Notes: generated by a model not told the origin, from the letters alone. A DNA stretch of 45,487 bases from JBBRBB01 sp038206235 (GCA_038206235.1 JBBRBB010000030.1:1-45487); one strand, 5' to 3'; shown: positions 33,190 to 41,687, counted from the first letter of the stretch. Made by a program: numbers and translations.

Positions 33190-34392
33190 ATGGACCTTAG
33201 ATCTGATAAACCTTACTCTCTATTAAAAAATGGCATCTTACACTCTTTTCCCTCTTTACACGAAAACATAGATACTGATGTTGCCATAATTGGTGCAGGC
33301 ATCAGCGGAGCCTTGATTGCCTGGCATTTAACCAGGGCAGGTATCCCCTGTGTAGTTGCCGATAAAAGACATGCGGCTATGGGCAGCACCGCTGCAAGCA
33401 CTTCCATACTGCAGTATGAAATTGATACGCCATTGCAACAACTGATTAAATTAACCGGCGAAAAAAATGCAGCAGATGCTTACCTGCTCTGCCGTAAATC
33501 TATTTACGACCTGCAAAAAATTTGTTTGCTATTAAATGAAGATGCAGGTTTTGAAATGAAGCCGAGCTTTCAGTTTGCATCGCAGAAAAAAGATGAGAGC
33601 AGCTTAAAAACAGAATATCAATTAAGAAAAAACATTGGGATTGATATAGAATATCTCACTTCATCAGATATAAAAGAAAAGTTCGGTTTCAAAAAATCTG
33701 CAGGCCTGCTTTCCCAAGACGGAGCCATAGTTGATGTGTACAAGCTCACCTTACTTTTATTAAAAGATGCTGTGAATAAAGGAGCACAGGTTTTTGACAA
33801 TACCTTAATTACAAAAATAAATTATAATAAGAACGGGGCAGAGCTGCAAACAGAATGGGGCAAAAAAATAAAAGCAAAAAAAGTGATTATTGCCTGTGGC
33901 TATGAATCGCAAAAATATATTCAGCGCAAAGTGGAAACACTGTACTCTACGTATGCAATTGTAAGCGAGCCTTTGGCTGATAAAGAATATTGGTATAAGA
34001 ATGCAATAATCTGGGAAACTGCCCGCCCTTATTTATACATAAGACCAACACCCGATAATAGAATTTTAGTGGGCGGAAAGGATGATGAATTTTACAATCC
34101 TGATAAAAGAGATAGCCGCATTTCAAAAAAATCAAAACAATTGAAAAAAGATTTTGACGCACTTTTTCCTCACATACCTTTTAGAACAGACTTTGCATGG
34201 GCAGGCACTTTTGGAAGCACCAAAGATGGCTTACCCTTTATTGGCTGTTTGCCTGCAAAGCCGCATACATACTTTGCCCTGGGCTACGGTGGTAATGGAA
34301 TTACTTTTAGTGTAATTGCAGCACAGTTAATAACAGAATTATTACGCGGCTCTCAAAATCCTAATTTGAAATTGTTCTCGTTTAACCGATAG
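33190..34392 (+). CDS. FAD-dependent oxidoreductase (DAO family)
   Basis: 400 aa. The FAD-binding GxGxxG lies in DVAIIGAGISGALIAWHLTR, the acid in VVADKRH, and the second FAD contact in FALGYGGNGITFSVIAAQLI. It is related to the FAD-Rieske protein at 29877-31433 (same opening SDxPY/DVAI..G.ITG pattern, same GGNGI ending) but lacks the Rieske domain. DAO-family enzymes oxidise amino acids, glycine or related amines. The substrate is unknown. It has the same orientation as the DUF2383 gene and is divergent from the small membrane protein gene. Confidence 0.92.
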   Translation: MDLRSDKPYSLLKNGILHSFPSLHENIDTDVAIIGAGISGALIAWHLTRAGIPCVVADKRHAAMGSTAASTSILQYEIDTPLQQLIKLTGEKNAADAYLLCRKSIYDLQKICLLLNEDAGFEMKPSFQFASQKKDESSLKTEYQLRKNIGIDIEYLTSSDIKEKFGFKKSAGLLSQDGAIVDVYKLTLLLLKDAVNKGAQVFDNTLITKINYNKNGAELQTEWGKKIKAKKVIIACGYESQKYIQRKVETLYSTYAIVSEPLADKEYWYKNAIIWETARPYLYIRPTPDNRILVGGKDDEFYNPDKRDSRISKKSKQLKKDFDALFPHIPFRTDFAWAGTFGSTKDGLPFIGCLPAKPHTYFALGYGGNGITFSVIAAQLITELLRGSQNPNLKLFSFNR

Positions 34393-34393
34393 T

Positions 34394-34466
34394 AGCAGTC
34401 AGCAGTCGGCAGTCGGCAGTTTGCAGTCAACAGCCAATGACTAAATGACTAATGACCTAATGACTT
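34394..34466. repeat. Short tandem repeats (GCAGTC)n and (AATGACTA)n
   Basis: About five degenerate GCAGTC(A/G)G-type units at 34394-34430, then AATGACTA/AATGACC-type units at 34436-34466. They are followed by an AAACGATAAACGAT repeat (34482-34501) that also occurs near 10.75 kb. All lie between convergent genes and look noncoding. Confidence 0.6.
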
Positions 34467-34505
34467 TAATTGACTTCCACCACAAACGATAAACGATAAA
34501 CGTTC

Positions 34506-35285
34506 TTATGAAGCCTTACGAACTTTTTTACCCGCGGGGAGACTTGCTTTTAACTGCGCCATTAAATCCTGTGTTTTTGAATGCACCACTCTCATTTGCG
34601 GCGCCTGTATTTTTTTCCCTTTCGCTTTGGCTTCAATCAGCTTCATTAATTTTTCTGAATAAGTATCGCTGTATTTTGAAATATCAAATTTTTCAGTGAG
34701 CTGCTCAATTAATGATACAGCCATTTTTATTTCTGCGGGCTTGGCGGTTGTTTCAGGAATATTCAAATCATCAGGCTTTCTTACTTCTTCTGCAAAACGA
34801 ATTTTTTGAAGCACCAGAATTTTATCGGATGGTTTTATTACACACAGGCTTTCTTTATTTCTCAATACAAATGTTCCCAGTCCAACCTTGCCTGTTTTTT
34901 TCAAAGCATCGAGGAGCAGGTTGTAGGCTCTTCCGCCACTTTTATCAGGCTCAATATAATAGGGTGTTTCATAATACACGCTGTCAATTTCCTTTTCATC
35001 GGCAAAAGAATCAATCGAAATTTCTTTCGTTTTTTCAGGCATCGCCTTTTTAAAATCTTCATCGGAAACCACCACGTATTTTCCATCAAGATTATATCCC
35101 TTCACAATATTACTCCACTCAACCACTTTGCCTGTATTTTCATTGATGCGCTGAAACTTAATACTGGCATAGTCTTTTTTATCGAGCATATCAAGGTCCA
35201 GTGTGCTCTCCTGCGCCGCGCTGTAAAGCTTAATGGGAATATTTACCAGCCCAAAGCCAATGGATCCTGTCCAGATTGAACGCAT
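34506..35285 (-). CDS. ku: Non-homologous end-joining protein Ku
   Basis: 259 aa, the usual bacterial Ku length. The opening MRSIWTGSIGFGLVNIPIKL is the family signature, followed by the beta-barrel DNA-encircling core (KVVEWSNIVKGY..., YYETPYYIEPDKSGGRAYNL, LCVIKPSD, LRF-type IRFAEEVR) and a C-terminal basic tail (PAGKKVRKAS). As a homodimer ring it holds double-strand ends and recruits LigD. No ligD is in the window, so the partner must lie elsewhere. The gene is convergent with the FAD oxidoreductase, with short tandem repeats between them. Confidence 0.96.
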   Translation of the reverse strand: MRSIWTGSIGFGLVNIPIKLYSAAQESTLDLDMLDKKDYASIKFQRINENTGKVVEWSNIVKGYNLDGKYVVVSDEDFKKAMPEKTKEISIDSFADEKEIDSVYYETPYYIEPDKSGGRAYNLLLDALKKTGKVGLGTFVLRNKESLCVIKPSDKILVLQKIRFAEEVRKPDDLNIPETTAKPAEIKMAVSLIEQLTEKFDISKYSDTYSEKLMKLIEAKAKGKKIQAPQMRVVHSKTQDLMAQLKASLPAGKKVRKAS

Positions 35286-35618
35286 AATTAATTTTTTTCA
35301 AAATATTACTGAAAAAATGTTGCCAGAATTAAATTAAAAAAAAGAAAGCGAGTTTCTTATTAAGTTTTTTTTTGCGATGCAAACCAAATTGTCGCTCGAA
35401 AAATAATAAAGGAATAAGGTTAGTATAGTGAGGTTCCATGTTTTTTACTAAGGTTAAAGCCATGTTTTTAAACCTCAACAGAAACTTGTCCCTGTTTAAA
35501 CCTTTACCTTATTTTTTAATTTAATGCGAAAATTGGGGTTACACTGAGGTATTTTGAAATGGCGGAATAAATAGTCTCCTTAAAAATATTATTTAATCTC
35601 AGTAGAAATAGAACTGTT
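35286..35618. other. Gene-free interval upstream of ku
   Basis: 333 nt, AT-rich with long T/A runs. Contains a weak inverted pair AATAAGGT (35413-35420) and ACCTTATT (35506-35513). No ORF or RNA gene is recognised, and no TAnnTTTG box is found near ku. Confidence 0.5.
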
Positions 35619-36119
35619 TCAACTGCACACTTTATCTGCGCAGCAACTGCTGGCAAATGCTTCGGGCTTGGCTTTGAATGCAAAGCCCATACCGAGTATA
35701 TAGCCCATTGCTTCTCTTAATGCATCGTTGCTTTTAAAGTGCGGGTTGGTATTAATATCTGCATGAACTTCCATATCAACATCGTATTGAATAAAGAGGT
35801 TGCATAAGTCGTAAGCAATTTCAATGCTTTTGGCAACTTCAACGAGCATTCTTTCTTTAATATTAAATTTCTGTTTTGTTTTTTCGTTGTGTATATACAT
35901 AAAGCCGCCATTGTGCTCACGAAGAAACACGATCACGGTTGCAAATTCTGTTTCACTACTTTTTACCTGGCTGTCTGTACCAATGCAAACCTTAAGATGC
36001 ACTCCTTTTTCGGTTTCTTTTTTAATCGCTTCTTCTACTGCATCTTTAATAGGCAGATGAATAGTTTCGCCATTAAATTTTCTCCAGCGCATAATAGATG
36101 TTTGATTGAAATTACGCAT
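35619..36119 (-). CDS. YkuK-like (DUF458) RNase H-fold protein
   Basis: 166 aa. The first strand with the acid is in HLKVCIGTDSQVKSSETEFA, followed by VIVFLREHNGGFMYIHNEK and a final segment VDMEVHADINTNPHFKSND. This is the DUF458/YkuK family, an RNase H-like fold of unknown role, often linked with sporulation or stress in Firmicutes. The Asp in GTDSQ and in HADIN would be the catalytic acids. An ATG nine codons in (36092, MRWRKFNG) is a plausible alternative start that fits the family better. The C-terminus has an odd SSCCADKVC tail. Confidence 0.85.
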   Translation of the reverse strand: MRNFNQTSIMRWRKFNGETIHLPIKDAVEEAIKKETEKGVHLKVCIGTDSQVKSSETEFATVIVFLREHNGGFMYIHNEKTKQKFNIKERMLVEVAKSIEIAYDLCNLFIQYDVDMEVHADINTNPHFKSNDALREAMGYILGMGFAFKAKPEAFASSCCADKVCS

Positions 36120-36249
36120 ATAACCTATTAAAAATTCACATAAATGTATTTCATATTATTAACAATTTGCAAAACGATAAAATTTATATACGCCATTTAT
36201 TGCTCTTTAGTTTACTTTAAATAGTAACTCTATTAAACACAAATCGTAT

Positions 36250-36257
36250 TATTTTTG
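36250..36257 (+). promoter_or_regulatory. TATTTTTG -7 box
   Basis: Exact TAnnTTTG match 26 nt before the ATG at 36284. No clear -33 TTG at the right distance, so tentative. Confidence 0.35.
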
Positions 36258-36283
36258 AGACATTAATTTTTTAATATCGCTGC

Positions 36284-36694
36284 ATGAATAATCGTCCTAT
36301 ACGCGTTTTGGTTGCTAAAGTTGGATTAGATGGCCACGACCGCGGCGCAAAAGTTATTGCTACCGCATTGCGTGATGCAGGCATGGAAGTAATTTATACG
36401 GGCTTGCGTCAAACGCCTGAAATGGTTGTAAATGCTGCATTGCAGGAAGATGCAGATGCTATTGGTGTAAGTATTTTGAGCGGCGCACACATGACTGTGT
36501 TTCCTAAAATAATTAAACTGATGAAGGAAAAAGAAATGAAGGATGTGTTGCTTACCGGCGGAGGCATTATACCTGATGATGATATGAAAGCTTTGCAAGC
36601 GATGGGAGTTGGAAAATTGTTTGCTTCCGGCGCACCTACTAAAGAGATTGCTGATTACATTGAAAAAGAAGTGAGAAGAAGAAGAAGTTTTTAA
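36284..36694 (+). CDS. B12-binding domain protein (methylmalonyl-CoA mutase small-subunit type)
   Basis: 136 aa, a single cobalamin-binding Rossmann-like domain. The B12 signature DxHxxG is clear (Asp16, His18, Gly21 in GLDGHDRGAKVIA), followed by VSILSGAH and TGGGIIPDDD, which line the corrinoid tail pocket. It matches the C-terminal domain of methylmalonyl-CoA mutase as a separate subunit. The catalytic subunit and the chaperone are not in the window. It would work in propionate or branched-chain acyl-CoA breakdown, which fits the acyl-CoA dehydrogenase gene elsewhere in the window, though these are not linked. Confidence 0.9.
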   Translation: MNNRPIRVLVAKVGLDGHDRGAKVIATALRDAGMEVIYTGLRQTPEMVVNAALQEDADAIGVSILSGAHMTVFPKIIKLMKEKEMKDVLLTGGGIIPDDDMKALQAMGVGKLFASGAPTKEIADYIEKEVRRRRSF

Positions 36695-36714
36695 AACTAA
36701 CTTATTGAAAGGTT

Positions 36715-36752
36715 GTTCGCGAAATGATCAGACCCGGGACGGTCAGACCATA
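36715..36752. repeat. Copy of the GC-rich dispersed element
   Basis: TCAGACCCGGGACGGTCAGA around 36729-36748 matches (with few changes) the end of the element at 16005-16030 read on the minus strand, and shares ACGGTCAGAC with 16776-16786. It sits between two convergent genes. Confidence 0.5.
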
Positions 36753-38417
36753 TTATCCGTTCATACTAGCCAAAAACTCTTCATTATTTTTTGTTCCCCT
36801 CATGCGCTTCAACAGTTCTGCCATAGCTTCTTCTGTTTTCATATCATTGATGTATAAGCGAAGTATATTCATTCTTGCCAGAACATCTTTATCTAATAAT
36901 AAGTCATCACGACGTGTGGAGGATGCAATAATATCTATAGCAGGATAAATGCGTTTGTTAGCAAGCCTTCTGTCGAGCTGCAATTCCATATTACCGGTAC
37001 CTTTAAATTCTTCAAAAATTACTTCATCCATTTTACTTCCGGTTTCAATTAATGCTGTTGCCAAAATAGTTAATGAGCCGCCGTTTTCTATTTTTCTTGC
37101 TGCTCCAAAAAATTGTTTTGGTTTTTGCATGGCATTGGCTTCAACCCCACCGCTCAATACCTTTCCGCTTGCAGGCGCTACGGTGTTATGTGCACGGGCA
37201 AGACGTGTAATACTATCTAAAAGAATCACCACATCATGACCACATTCAACCAAACGTTTTGCCTTTTGCAAGGCTACAGCAGAAACCTTTACATGCTTTT
37301 CCGCAGGCTCATCGAAAGTAGAGGCAATCACTTCAGCTTTTACACTTCGTTCCATGTCGGTAACTTCTTCAGGGCGCTCGTCAATAAGCACAACCATTAA
37401 ATAACATTCGGGATGATTTGCAGAGATGGCGTTTGCCACTTCTTTCAGTAACATTGTTTTACCTACTTTCGGCTGCGCAACAATTAAACCCCTTTGCCCT
37501 TTACCTATGGGAGTAAAAAGGTCCATTATACGGGTACTATAATTATTAGCCTGGGTAAAAAGATTCATTTTTTCATACGGAAAGAGCGGAGTAAGATAAT
37601 CAAAGGGAACTCTGTCTCTTACTTCTTCAGGGCTTTTGCCATTAATAGATTCCACTTTCAGCAGTGCAAAATATTTTTCGCCTTCTTTTGGCGGACGCAC
37701 CGTTCCGTAAACAGTATCACCTGTCTTTAATCCGAATAATTTTATCTGCGATGGGGATACATAAATATCATCGGGAGAAGATAAATAATTATAATCTGAT
37801 GAGCGAAGAAAGCCATAACCATCAGGCATCATTTCTAAAACTCCCTCACCCTGTATTACGCCATCGAATTCAATATTAAATGCAGGTTCTCTGCGGGATG
37901 GATATTTGCGGGGGGTATCTTTTGGCTCAGTGGCTATCTCATTTTCGTCCCCTTCTTCTTCATCTTCTTCTTCAAATTCAGCAACTTCATCAGGGAAAAT
38001 AACAGGCTCATCATTGGCCAGTAAGCTCAACAAGGCAGCGCCCGGTTCAGCGGCAGGCTCAACCACAGTAGGTTTTTCTTCTTTAGCTTTTGTTTTTCGC
38101 GCCGGTTTTTTAGGCTTCGCTTCTTCTTTATTCTCAGCTTTGGCTTCTTTTACAGGGGTCTCGCTTTTTGCTGAATCTGTCATTACAATTGCTTCTTCAG
38201 AAGTGTTTGCAGTAGCCGCTCTCACAGTTCTCTTTCGCTTTGGCTTTTCAGTTCCATTAGTTGCATTTCCATCGCTGCGGTTTACAGCCTGCTTATCCAG
38301 TATTTTATAAATAAGGTCTTGCTTGTCTGATTTCCTTGCGTTGGAGATATGCAGTTGCTCGGCAATATCGAGCAATTCAGGAACCAGCATGTCGTTCAAT
38401 TGCAAAATGTCGTACAT
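36753..38417 (-). CDS. rho: Transcription termination factor Rho, with long low-complexity insert
   Basis: 554 aa, longer than the 420-aa E. coli protein. A Rho N-terminal domain (LVPELLDIAEQLHISNARKS) is followed by about 115 residues rich in Ala, Lys, Glu and Pro (about 55-170) without order. Then come the RNA-binding cold-shock-like domain (VLEMMPDGYGFLRSSDYNYL) and the RecA-like ATPase with Walker A (GLIVAQPKVGKTML), Walker B (VVILLDSITRLAR) and the C-terminal arginine region (ELQLDRRLANKRIYPAIDI). The linker is typical of Bacteroidota Rho. It acts as a hexameric RNA helicase. The gene is convergent with the B12-domain gene. Confidence 0.97.
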   Translation of the reverse strand: MYDILQLNDMLVPELLDIAEQLHISNARKSDKQDLIYKILDKQAVNRSDGNATNGTEKPKRKRTVRAATANTSEEAIVMTDSAKSETPVKEAKAENKEEAKPKKPARKTKAKEEKPTVVEPAAEPGAALLSLLANDEPVIFPDEVAEFEEEDEEEGDENEIATEPKDTPRKYPSRREPAFNIEFDGVIQGEGVLEMMPDGYGFLRSSDYNYLSSPDDIYVSPSQIKLFGLKTGDTVYGTVRPPKEGEKYFALLKVESINGKSPEEVRDRVPFDYLTPLFPYEKMNLFTQANNYSTRIMDLFTPIGKGQRGLIVAQPKVGKTMLLKEVANAISANHPECYLMVVLIDERPEEVTDMERSVKAEVIASTFDEPAEKHVKVSAVALQKAKRLVECGHDVVILLDSITRLARAHNTVAPASGKVLSGGVEANAMQKPKQFFGAARKIENGGSLTILATALIETGSKMDEVIFEEFKGTGNMELQLDRRLANKRIYPAIDIIASSTRRDDLLLDKDVLARMNILRLYINDMKTEEAMAELLKRMRGTKNNEEFLASMNG

Positions 38418-38723
38418 AAAAAATTCAATAACGAATTGATGTTTGAGAAAAAATCCCTTGTTAAGTTTGAGGGAATAATTTTTTTTGATTTGCGATTCTA
38501 AGAAAACAGGCGAGTAGTGTTTTGATATGGGCTATTGTGCTTGTTTCCAAAAGCAATATTACGCTAAATTGTTTTAAAGAAAAAAATAAATAATAAACAG
38601 ATTGTGAAATTATAAATGAGTTATTTATATTACTGTTATTGCCTTGTCATTAATTATTCGCTTCATCGGTGCACCCTATTACTCCATTCATTTATATTTG
38701 CGGCACTTCAGATAAAGTCAACC
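38418..38723. other. Divergent promoter interval of rho and asnS
   Basis: 306 nt, AT-rich, with no credible gene. A TATATTTG box at 38693-38700 probably drives asnS. No clear promoter is seen for rho on the minus strand. Confidence 0.5.
38693..38700 (+). promoter_or_regulatory. TATATTTG -7 box of asnS
   Basis: Exact TAnnTTTG match 23 nt upstream of the asnS ATG (38724). No TTG at -33, so the match is partial. A start upstream of this box (38616) would put the promoter inside the coding sequence, which is one reason to prefer 38724. Confidence 0.45.
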
Positions 38724-40160
38724 ATGTTTAATAACCGCACAAAGATAAAAGAACTATTAACCACCGAACCAACAGGCAGTGATGTAACGGTAATGGGCTG
38801 GGTGCGCACCTTTCGCAATAACCAGTTTATTGCATTAAACGATGGCAGCACAAATAATAATTTGCAGGTGGTGCTTCAATTGGGATTGCTGGATGAAGTA
38901 ACGCTGAAACGCATTACCACCGGCGCCTCTCTTAAAGTAAGCGGGCAATTAGCAGCCTCATTAGGCGAAGGCCAAAAGGTAGAATTAAAAGCAAAAAGTA
39001 TAGAGATATTGGGAGACAGCGATGCTGAAAAATATCCGCTTCAATCCAAAAAGCACAGCCTCGAATTTTTAAGAGAGATTGCGCATCTGCGTTTCCGCAC
39101 AAATACGTTTGGCTCTGTATTTCGCATCAGGCATTCTTTAGCTTTTGCAGTTCATAAATTTTTTAATGATAAGGGTTTTATTTATTTGCACACACCTGTA
39201 ATTACAGCAAGCGATGCAGAAGGCGCAGGCGAAATGTTTAAGGTAACGACTTTGCCGTTTGATAACACTCCGCGAAATAATGACGGCTCTTTAAATTTTA
39301 AAGATGACTTTTTTGGCAAGGCAACAAATCTTACGGTGAGCGGCCAATTAGAAGGCGAATTAGGAGCAATGGCTTTTAGCGACATTTATACTTTCGGACC
39401 TACATTCAGGGCAGAGAATTCAAATACAACCCGGCATCTTGCAGAGTTCTGGATGATTGAGCCCGAAATGGCTTTTTATGATATTGAAGACAACATGAAT
39501 CTTGCCGAAGAATTCATTAAATATATTATAAGATATGTGATGGATAATAATGCGGAAGACCTTCAGTTTCTTTCGCAACGCCTGGCTGATGAAGAAAAGC
39601 AATTACCGCAGGATAAGCGAAGTGAACTCGGGTTAATTGAAAAGCTGGAGTTTGTTATACACAATGCATTTGAGCGTATCACTTATACCGATGCAGTGAA
39701 TATTTTACAGGAAAGCCCTGCATATAAAAAGAAAAAATTTCTGTATGAAGTAAATTGGGGAACTGATTTGCAAAGTGAACATGAAAGATATTTAGTGGAA
39801 AGGCATTTTAAAAAACCTGTGATTGTTACGGGCTACCCGGCTTCTATCAAAGCATTCTACATGCGTATGAATGATGATGGAAAAACCGTTGCTGCCATGG
39901 ATATTCTTGCACCTGGTATTGGTGAAATTGCAGGCGGCTCCCAGCGTGAAGAGCGGTTGGATAAATTAGTGCAAAGGATGAAAGAGATGCATATACCCGT
40001 TGAAGAAATGAGCTGGTATTTAGATACGCGACGATTTGGTACCGTTCCTCATGCAGGCTTTGGGCTTGGCTTTGAGCGCATGGTTCAATTTGTAACCGGT
40101 ATGATGAATATTCGTGATGTAATTCCTTTTGCAAGAACACCGAAGAATTGTGAGTTTTAA
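38724..40160 (+). CDS. asnS: Asparaginyl-tRNA synthetase
   Basis: 478 aa from the ATG at 38724 (MFNNRTKIKELL). The N-terminal OB-fold anticodon-binding domain (VTVMGWVRTFRNNQFIALND) leads into a class II synthetase core. Motif 2 lies around FGPTFRAENSNTTRHLAEFW (FRAE), followed by MIEPEMAF, and motif 3 around GFGLGFERMVQFVTG. It charges tRNA-Asn with asparagine. The upstream in-frame stretch from 38616 has no family likeness. A palindrome-type terminator follows at 40178-40194. Confidence 0.96.
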   Translation: MFNNRTKIKELLTTEPTGSDVTVMGWVRTFRNNQFIALNDGSTNNNLQVVLQLGLLDEVTLKRITTGASLKVSGQLAASLGEGQKVELKAKSIEILGDSDAEKYPLQSKKHSLEFLREIAHLRFRTNTFGSVFRIRHSLAFAVHKFFNDKGFIYLHTPVITASDAEGAGEMFKVTTLPFDNTPRNNDGSLNFKDDFFGKATNLTVSGQLEGELGAMAFSDIYTFGPTFRAENSNTTRHLAEFWMIEPEMAFYDIEDNMNLAEEFIKYIIRYVMDNNAEDLQFLSQRLADEEKQLPQDKRSELGLIEKLEFVIHNAFERITYTDAVNILQESPAYKKKKFLYEVNWGTDLQSEHERYLVERHFKKPVIVTGYPASIKAFYMRMNDDGKTVAAMDILAPGIGEIAGGSQREERLDKLVQRMKEMHIPVEEMSWYLDTRRFGTVPHAGFGLGFERMVQFVTGMMNIRDVIPFARTPKNCEF

Positions 40161-40170
40161 AAGCCAGCCC

Positions 40171-40200
40171 CCTCTAACTCCCCCGGTGGGGGAGAATTTT
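40171..40200 (+). terminator. GC-rich palindromic element after asnS
   Basis: CTCCCCC-GGT-GGGGGAG (40178-40194) followed by AATTTT, 10 nt beyond the asnS stop. It belongs to the dispersed GC-rich palindrome family and could serve as terminator here. Confidence 0.55.
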
Positions 40201-40240
40201 GCAGCGTTTACTTTTGATTTCAGGATTTAGGATAAGAAAG

Positions 40241-40248
40241 TATATTTG
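40241..40248 (+). promoter_or_regulatory. TATATTTG -7 box upstream of tRNA-Phe
   Basis: Exact TAnnTTTG match about 58 nt before the mature tRNA 5' end. The nearest TTG (40214-40216) is 24 nt away, longer than usual. Confidence 0.4.
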
Positions 40249-40306
40249 CAGCCCGATTGAATTATTAAATAAATCAATCTTCAATATTCAATCTTAAAGA
40301 AATGCT

Positions 40307-40379
40307 GGTGCGGTAGCTCAGTCGGTAGAGCAAAGGACTGAAAATCCTTGTGTCGGCGGTTCGATTCCGCCCCACACCA
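40307..40379 (+). tRNA. tRNA-Phe (anticodon GAA)
   Basis: 73 nt without an encoded CCA (the next bases are CAAA). Cloverleaf by eye: D arm GCTC/GAGC, anticodon stem AAGGA/TCCTT with loop CTGAAAA (anticodon GAA at 40340-40342), T arm GGCGG/CCGCC with TTCGATT. The acceptor stem GGTGCGG / CCACACC has one C-A mismatch at the fifth pair, which is unusual for this tRNA. An intrinsic terminator follows at 40389-40423. Confidence 0.95.
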
Positions 40380-40388
40380 CAAAATTTT

Positions 40389-40427
40389 AAAACGCATTAT
40401 AATTGATATTTATAATGCGTTTTTATT
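40389..40427 (+). terminator. Terminator of tRNA-Phe
   Basis: AAAACGCATTATAA (40389-40402), loop of 7, and its exact reverse complement (40410-40423), ending in a T-rich run. The symmetric A and T runs could also let it work for the minus-strand crtZ-like gene ending at 40498. Confidence 0.8.
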
Positions 40428-40497
40428 TTCGAGTGCAGCAATATGGCAGAGTATGCTTTTCGAAACTGCTTGAATGTTTTGCGCTTTCTTACAAATA

Positions 40498-40989
40498 CTA
40501 TAAAGCTGACCTTCTAAAAGTTTTTTTATTCTCATTCCGCTTTACTTTATCCCAATATTTTTTTGATACTATGAGCATACCGAAGCTTTCGCCCTCTTCT
40601 TTATTCAAATGTTTGTGATGCATTTTGTGCGCCCATCTTATTGCTTTAATATACCTGTTATTTGTTTTTGCAAAAAGTTGAAATCGCTGATGAATGATAA
40701 TTTCATGCACGAGAAAATAGGCGAGACCATACAAAGCAATACCGGCGCCAATACTCACTGCAACGTAGTTCTGATGTGCACTGCCCAGCATAATACATAA
40801 CCAGCTCGGTATCGCAAAAATGAGAAAGAAAGCGTCATTCTTTTCAAAAAAACCAGAACCTTTTTTGTGATGGTCCCTGTGCAGATACCAGAGAAAACCA
40901 TGCATCACATATTTGTGTGTGAGCCAGGTGATTCCCTCCATCAGGCAGAAGGTTGCAATAGCTGTAAAGAGATAAATAATCCAGCTCAT
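40498..40989 (-). CDS. crtZ: Beta-carotene hydroxylase, CrtZ-like
   Basis: 163 aa with about four TM helices. All four di-iron histidine boxes of CrtZ-type hydroxylases are visible: HKYVMH, HRDHH, HEIIIHQ and HKMHHKH. It adds hydroxyl groups to the rings of carotenoids in the membrane. The start overlaps the stop of the CruF-like gene by 4 nt (ATGA at 40986-40989), so it is the last gene of the carotenoid operon. The fatty acid hydroxylase superfamily is the wider alternative, but length, boxes and context favour CrtZ. Confidence 0.9.
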   Translation of the reverse strand: MSWIIYLFTAIATFCLMEGITWLTHKYVMHGFLWYLHRDHHKKGSGFFEKNDAFFLIFAIPSWLCIMLGSAHQNYVAVSIGAGIALYGLAYFLVHEIIIHQRFQLFAKTNNRYIKAIRWAHKMHHKHLNKEEGESFGMLIVSKKYWDKVKRNENKKTFRRSAL

Positions 40990-41687
40990 AAAAAGGTTCT
41001 TAATACAAGGAAAAACAGCAATTGAATAATAAACAAATGTACAGCGAATGGGTTGTGTTTATAAACTTTCATTTGTCTGAAAGCTATCAGTAACAAAGCG
41101 CTTATAAAAAACCAGCACATATAATTGTAAAAGGGAATCTGTTCATTTGGTATCCATTTCCAAAAGCCAAGCCTTTGTGCAACAGGCTCCATAACCCAAT
41201 CGAAAAAAGTAATTAATAATGCGCCATCAATAATAAAAGAAAAGAATTGTAACGCAGTGGAGATCTGCATTTCATCACTCATCTTATTCAATATCCAATT
41301 TTCTATTTTTGATGTAATTGTGCCTGCGCAATAAATAATAATAAACCAGTTGACGCCTATGATTAGCGGCACACCATTTATTTTTTTACCAAGTATAATT
41401 CCATAACTATAATTTCCGAATAGCAGGCCGGTGTTTACTCCCAGCATTTCAGAAGCCATTCCAGCTACGAAAACGAGAAGCAGAAAAATAAAAAATGATG
41501 AATTTTTTTCGGGATGTGTAATGATGAGCAATGCAGCCATTAGTAAAAGAAGAAATGGAGTAGCACTAATGAACCATTGTTTATAAGGGGTAAATAAAAT
41601 TCCGATAGCGCCACTTATATAAAAGAGTAAGGCAATGAAAAGAGCGATTTTAAATTTTGACTTTGAAACAACTGAAGAATAAGGCAT
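40986..41687 (-). CDS. Carotenoid biosynthesis protein (CruF/DUF422-like)
   Basis: 233 aa and about seven TM helices. The pattern (MLGVNTGLLFGNYSYGIILG, then PLIIGVNWFIIIYCAGTI and FFDWVMEPVAQRLGFWKW) is that of the CruF-type carotenoid 1,2-hydratase/DUF422 family, in which E-LGV-TG and F-DW-EP-A are the conserved acidic and aromatic stretches. Its start shares the A of the stop codon of the small gene upstream (TAATG), and its end overlaps crtZ. In Bacteroidota such proteins sit in carotenoid clusters; the exact reaction here, hydration or cyclisation, is uncertain. Confidence 0.82.
   Translation of the reverse strand: MPYSSVVSKSKFKIALFIALLFYISGAIGILFTPYKQWFISATPFLLLLMAALLIITHPEKNSSFFIFLLLVFVAGMASEMLGVNTGLLFGNYSYGIILGKKINGVPLIIGVNWFIIIYCAGTITSKIENWILNKMSDEMQISTALQFFSFIIDGALLITFFDWVMEPVAQRLGFWKWIPNEQIPFYNYMCWFFISALLLIAFRQMKVYKHNPFAVHLFIIQLLFFLVLRTFL

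Noticed and set aside
34394..34466. CRISPR array
   Set aside because: Repeat units are only 6 to 8 nt, degenerate and without spacers; no cas genes in the window.
34806..35279. Plus-strand frame of 157 codons opposite ku
   Set aside because: Antisense of ku, whose family signature is unmistakable.
37906..38310. Ser/Ala-rich plus-strand frame opposite the start of rho
   Set aside because: It is the complement of the Lys/Ala/Glu-rich linker of Rho; low complexity only.
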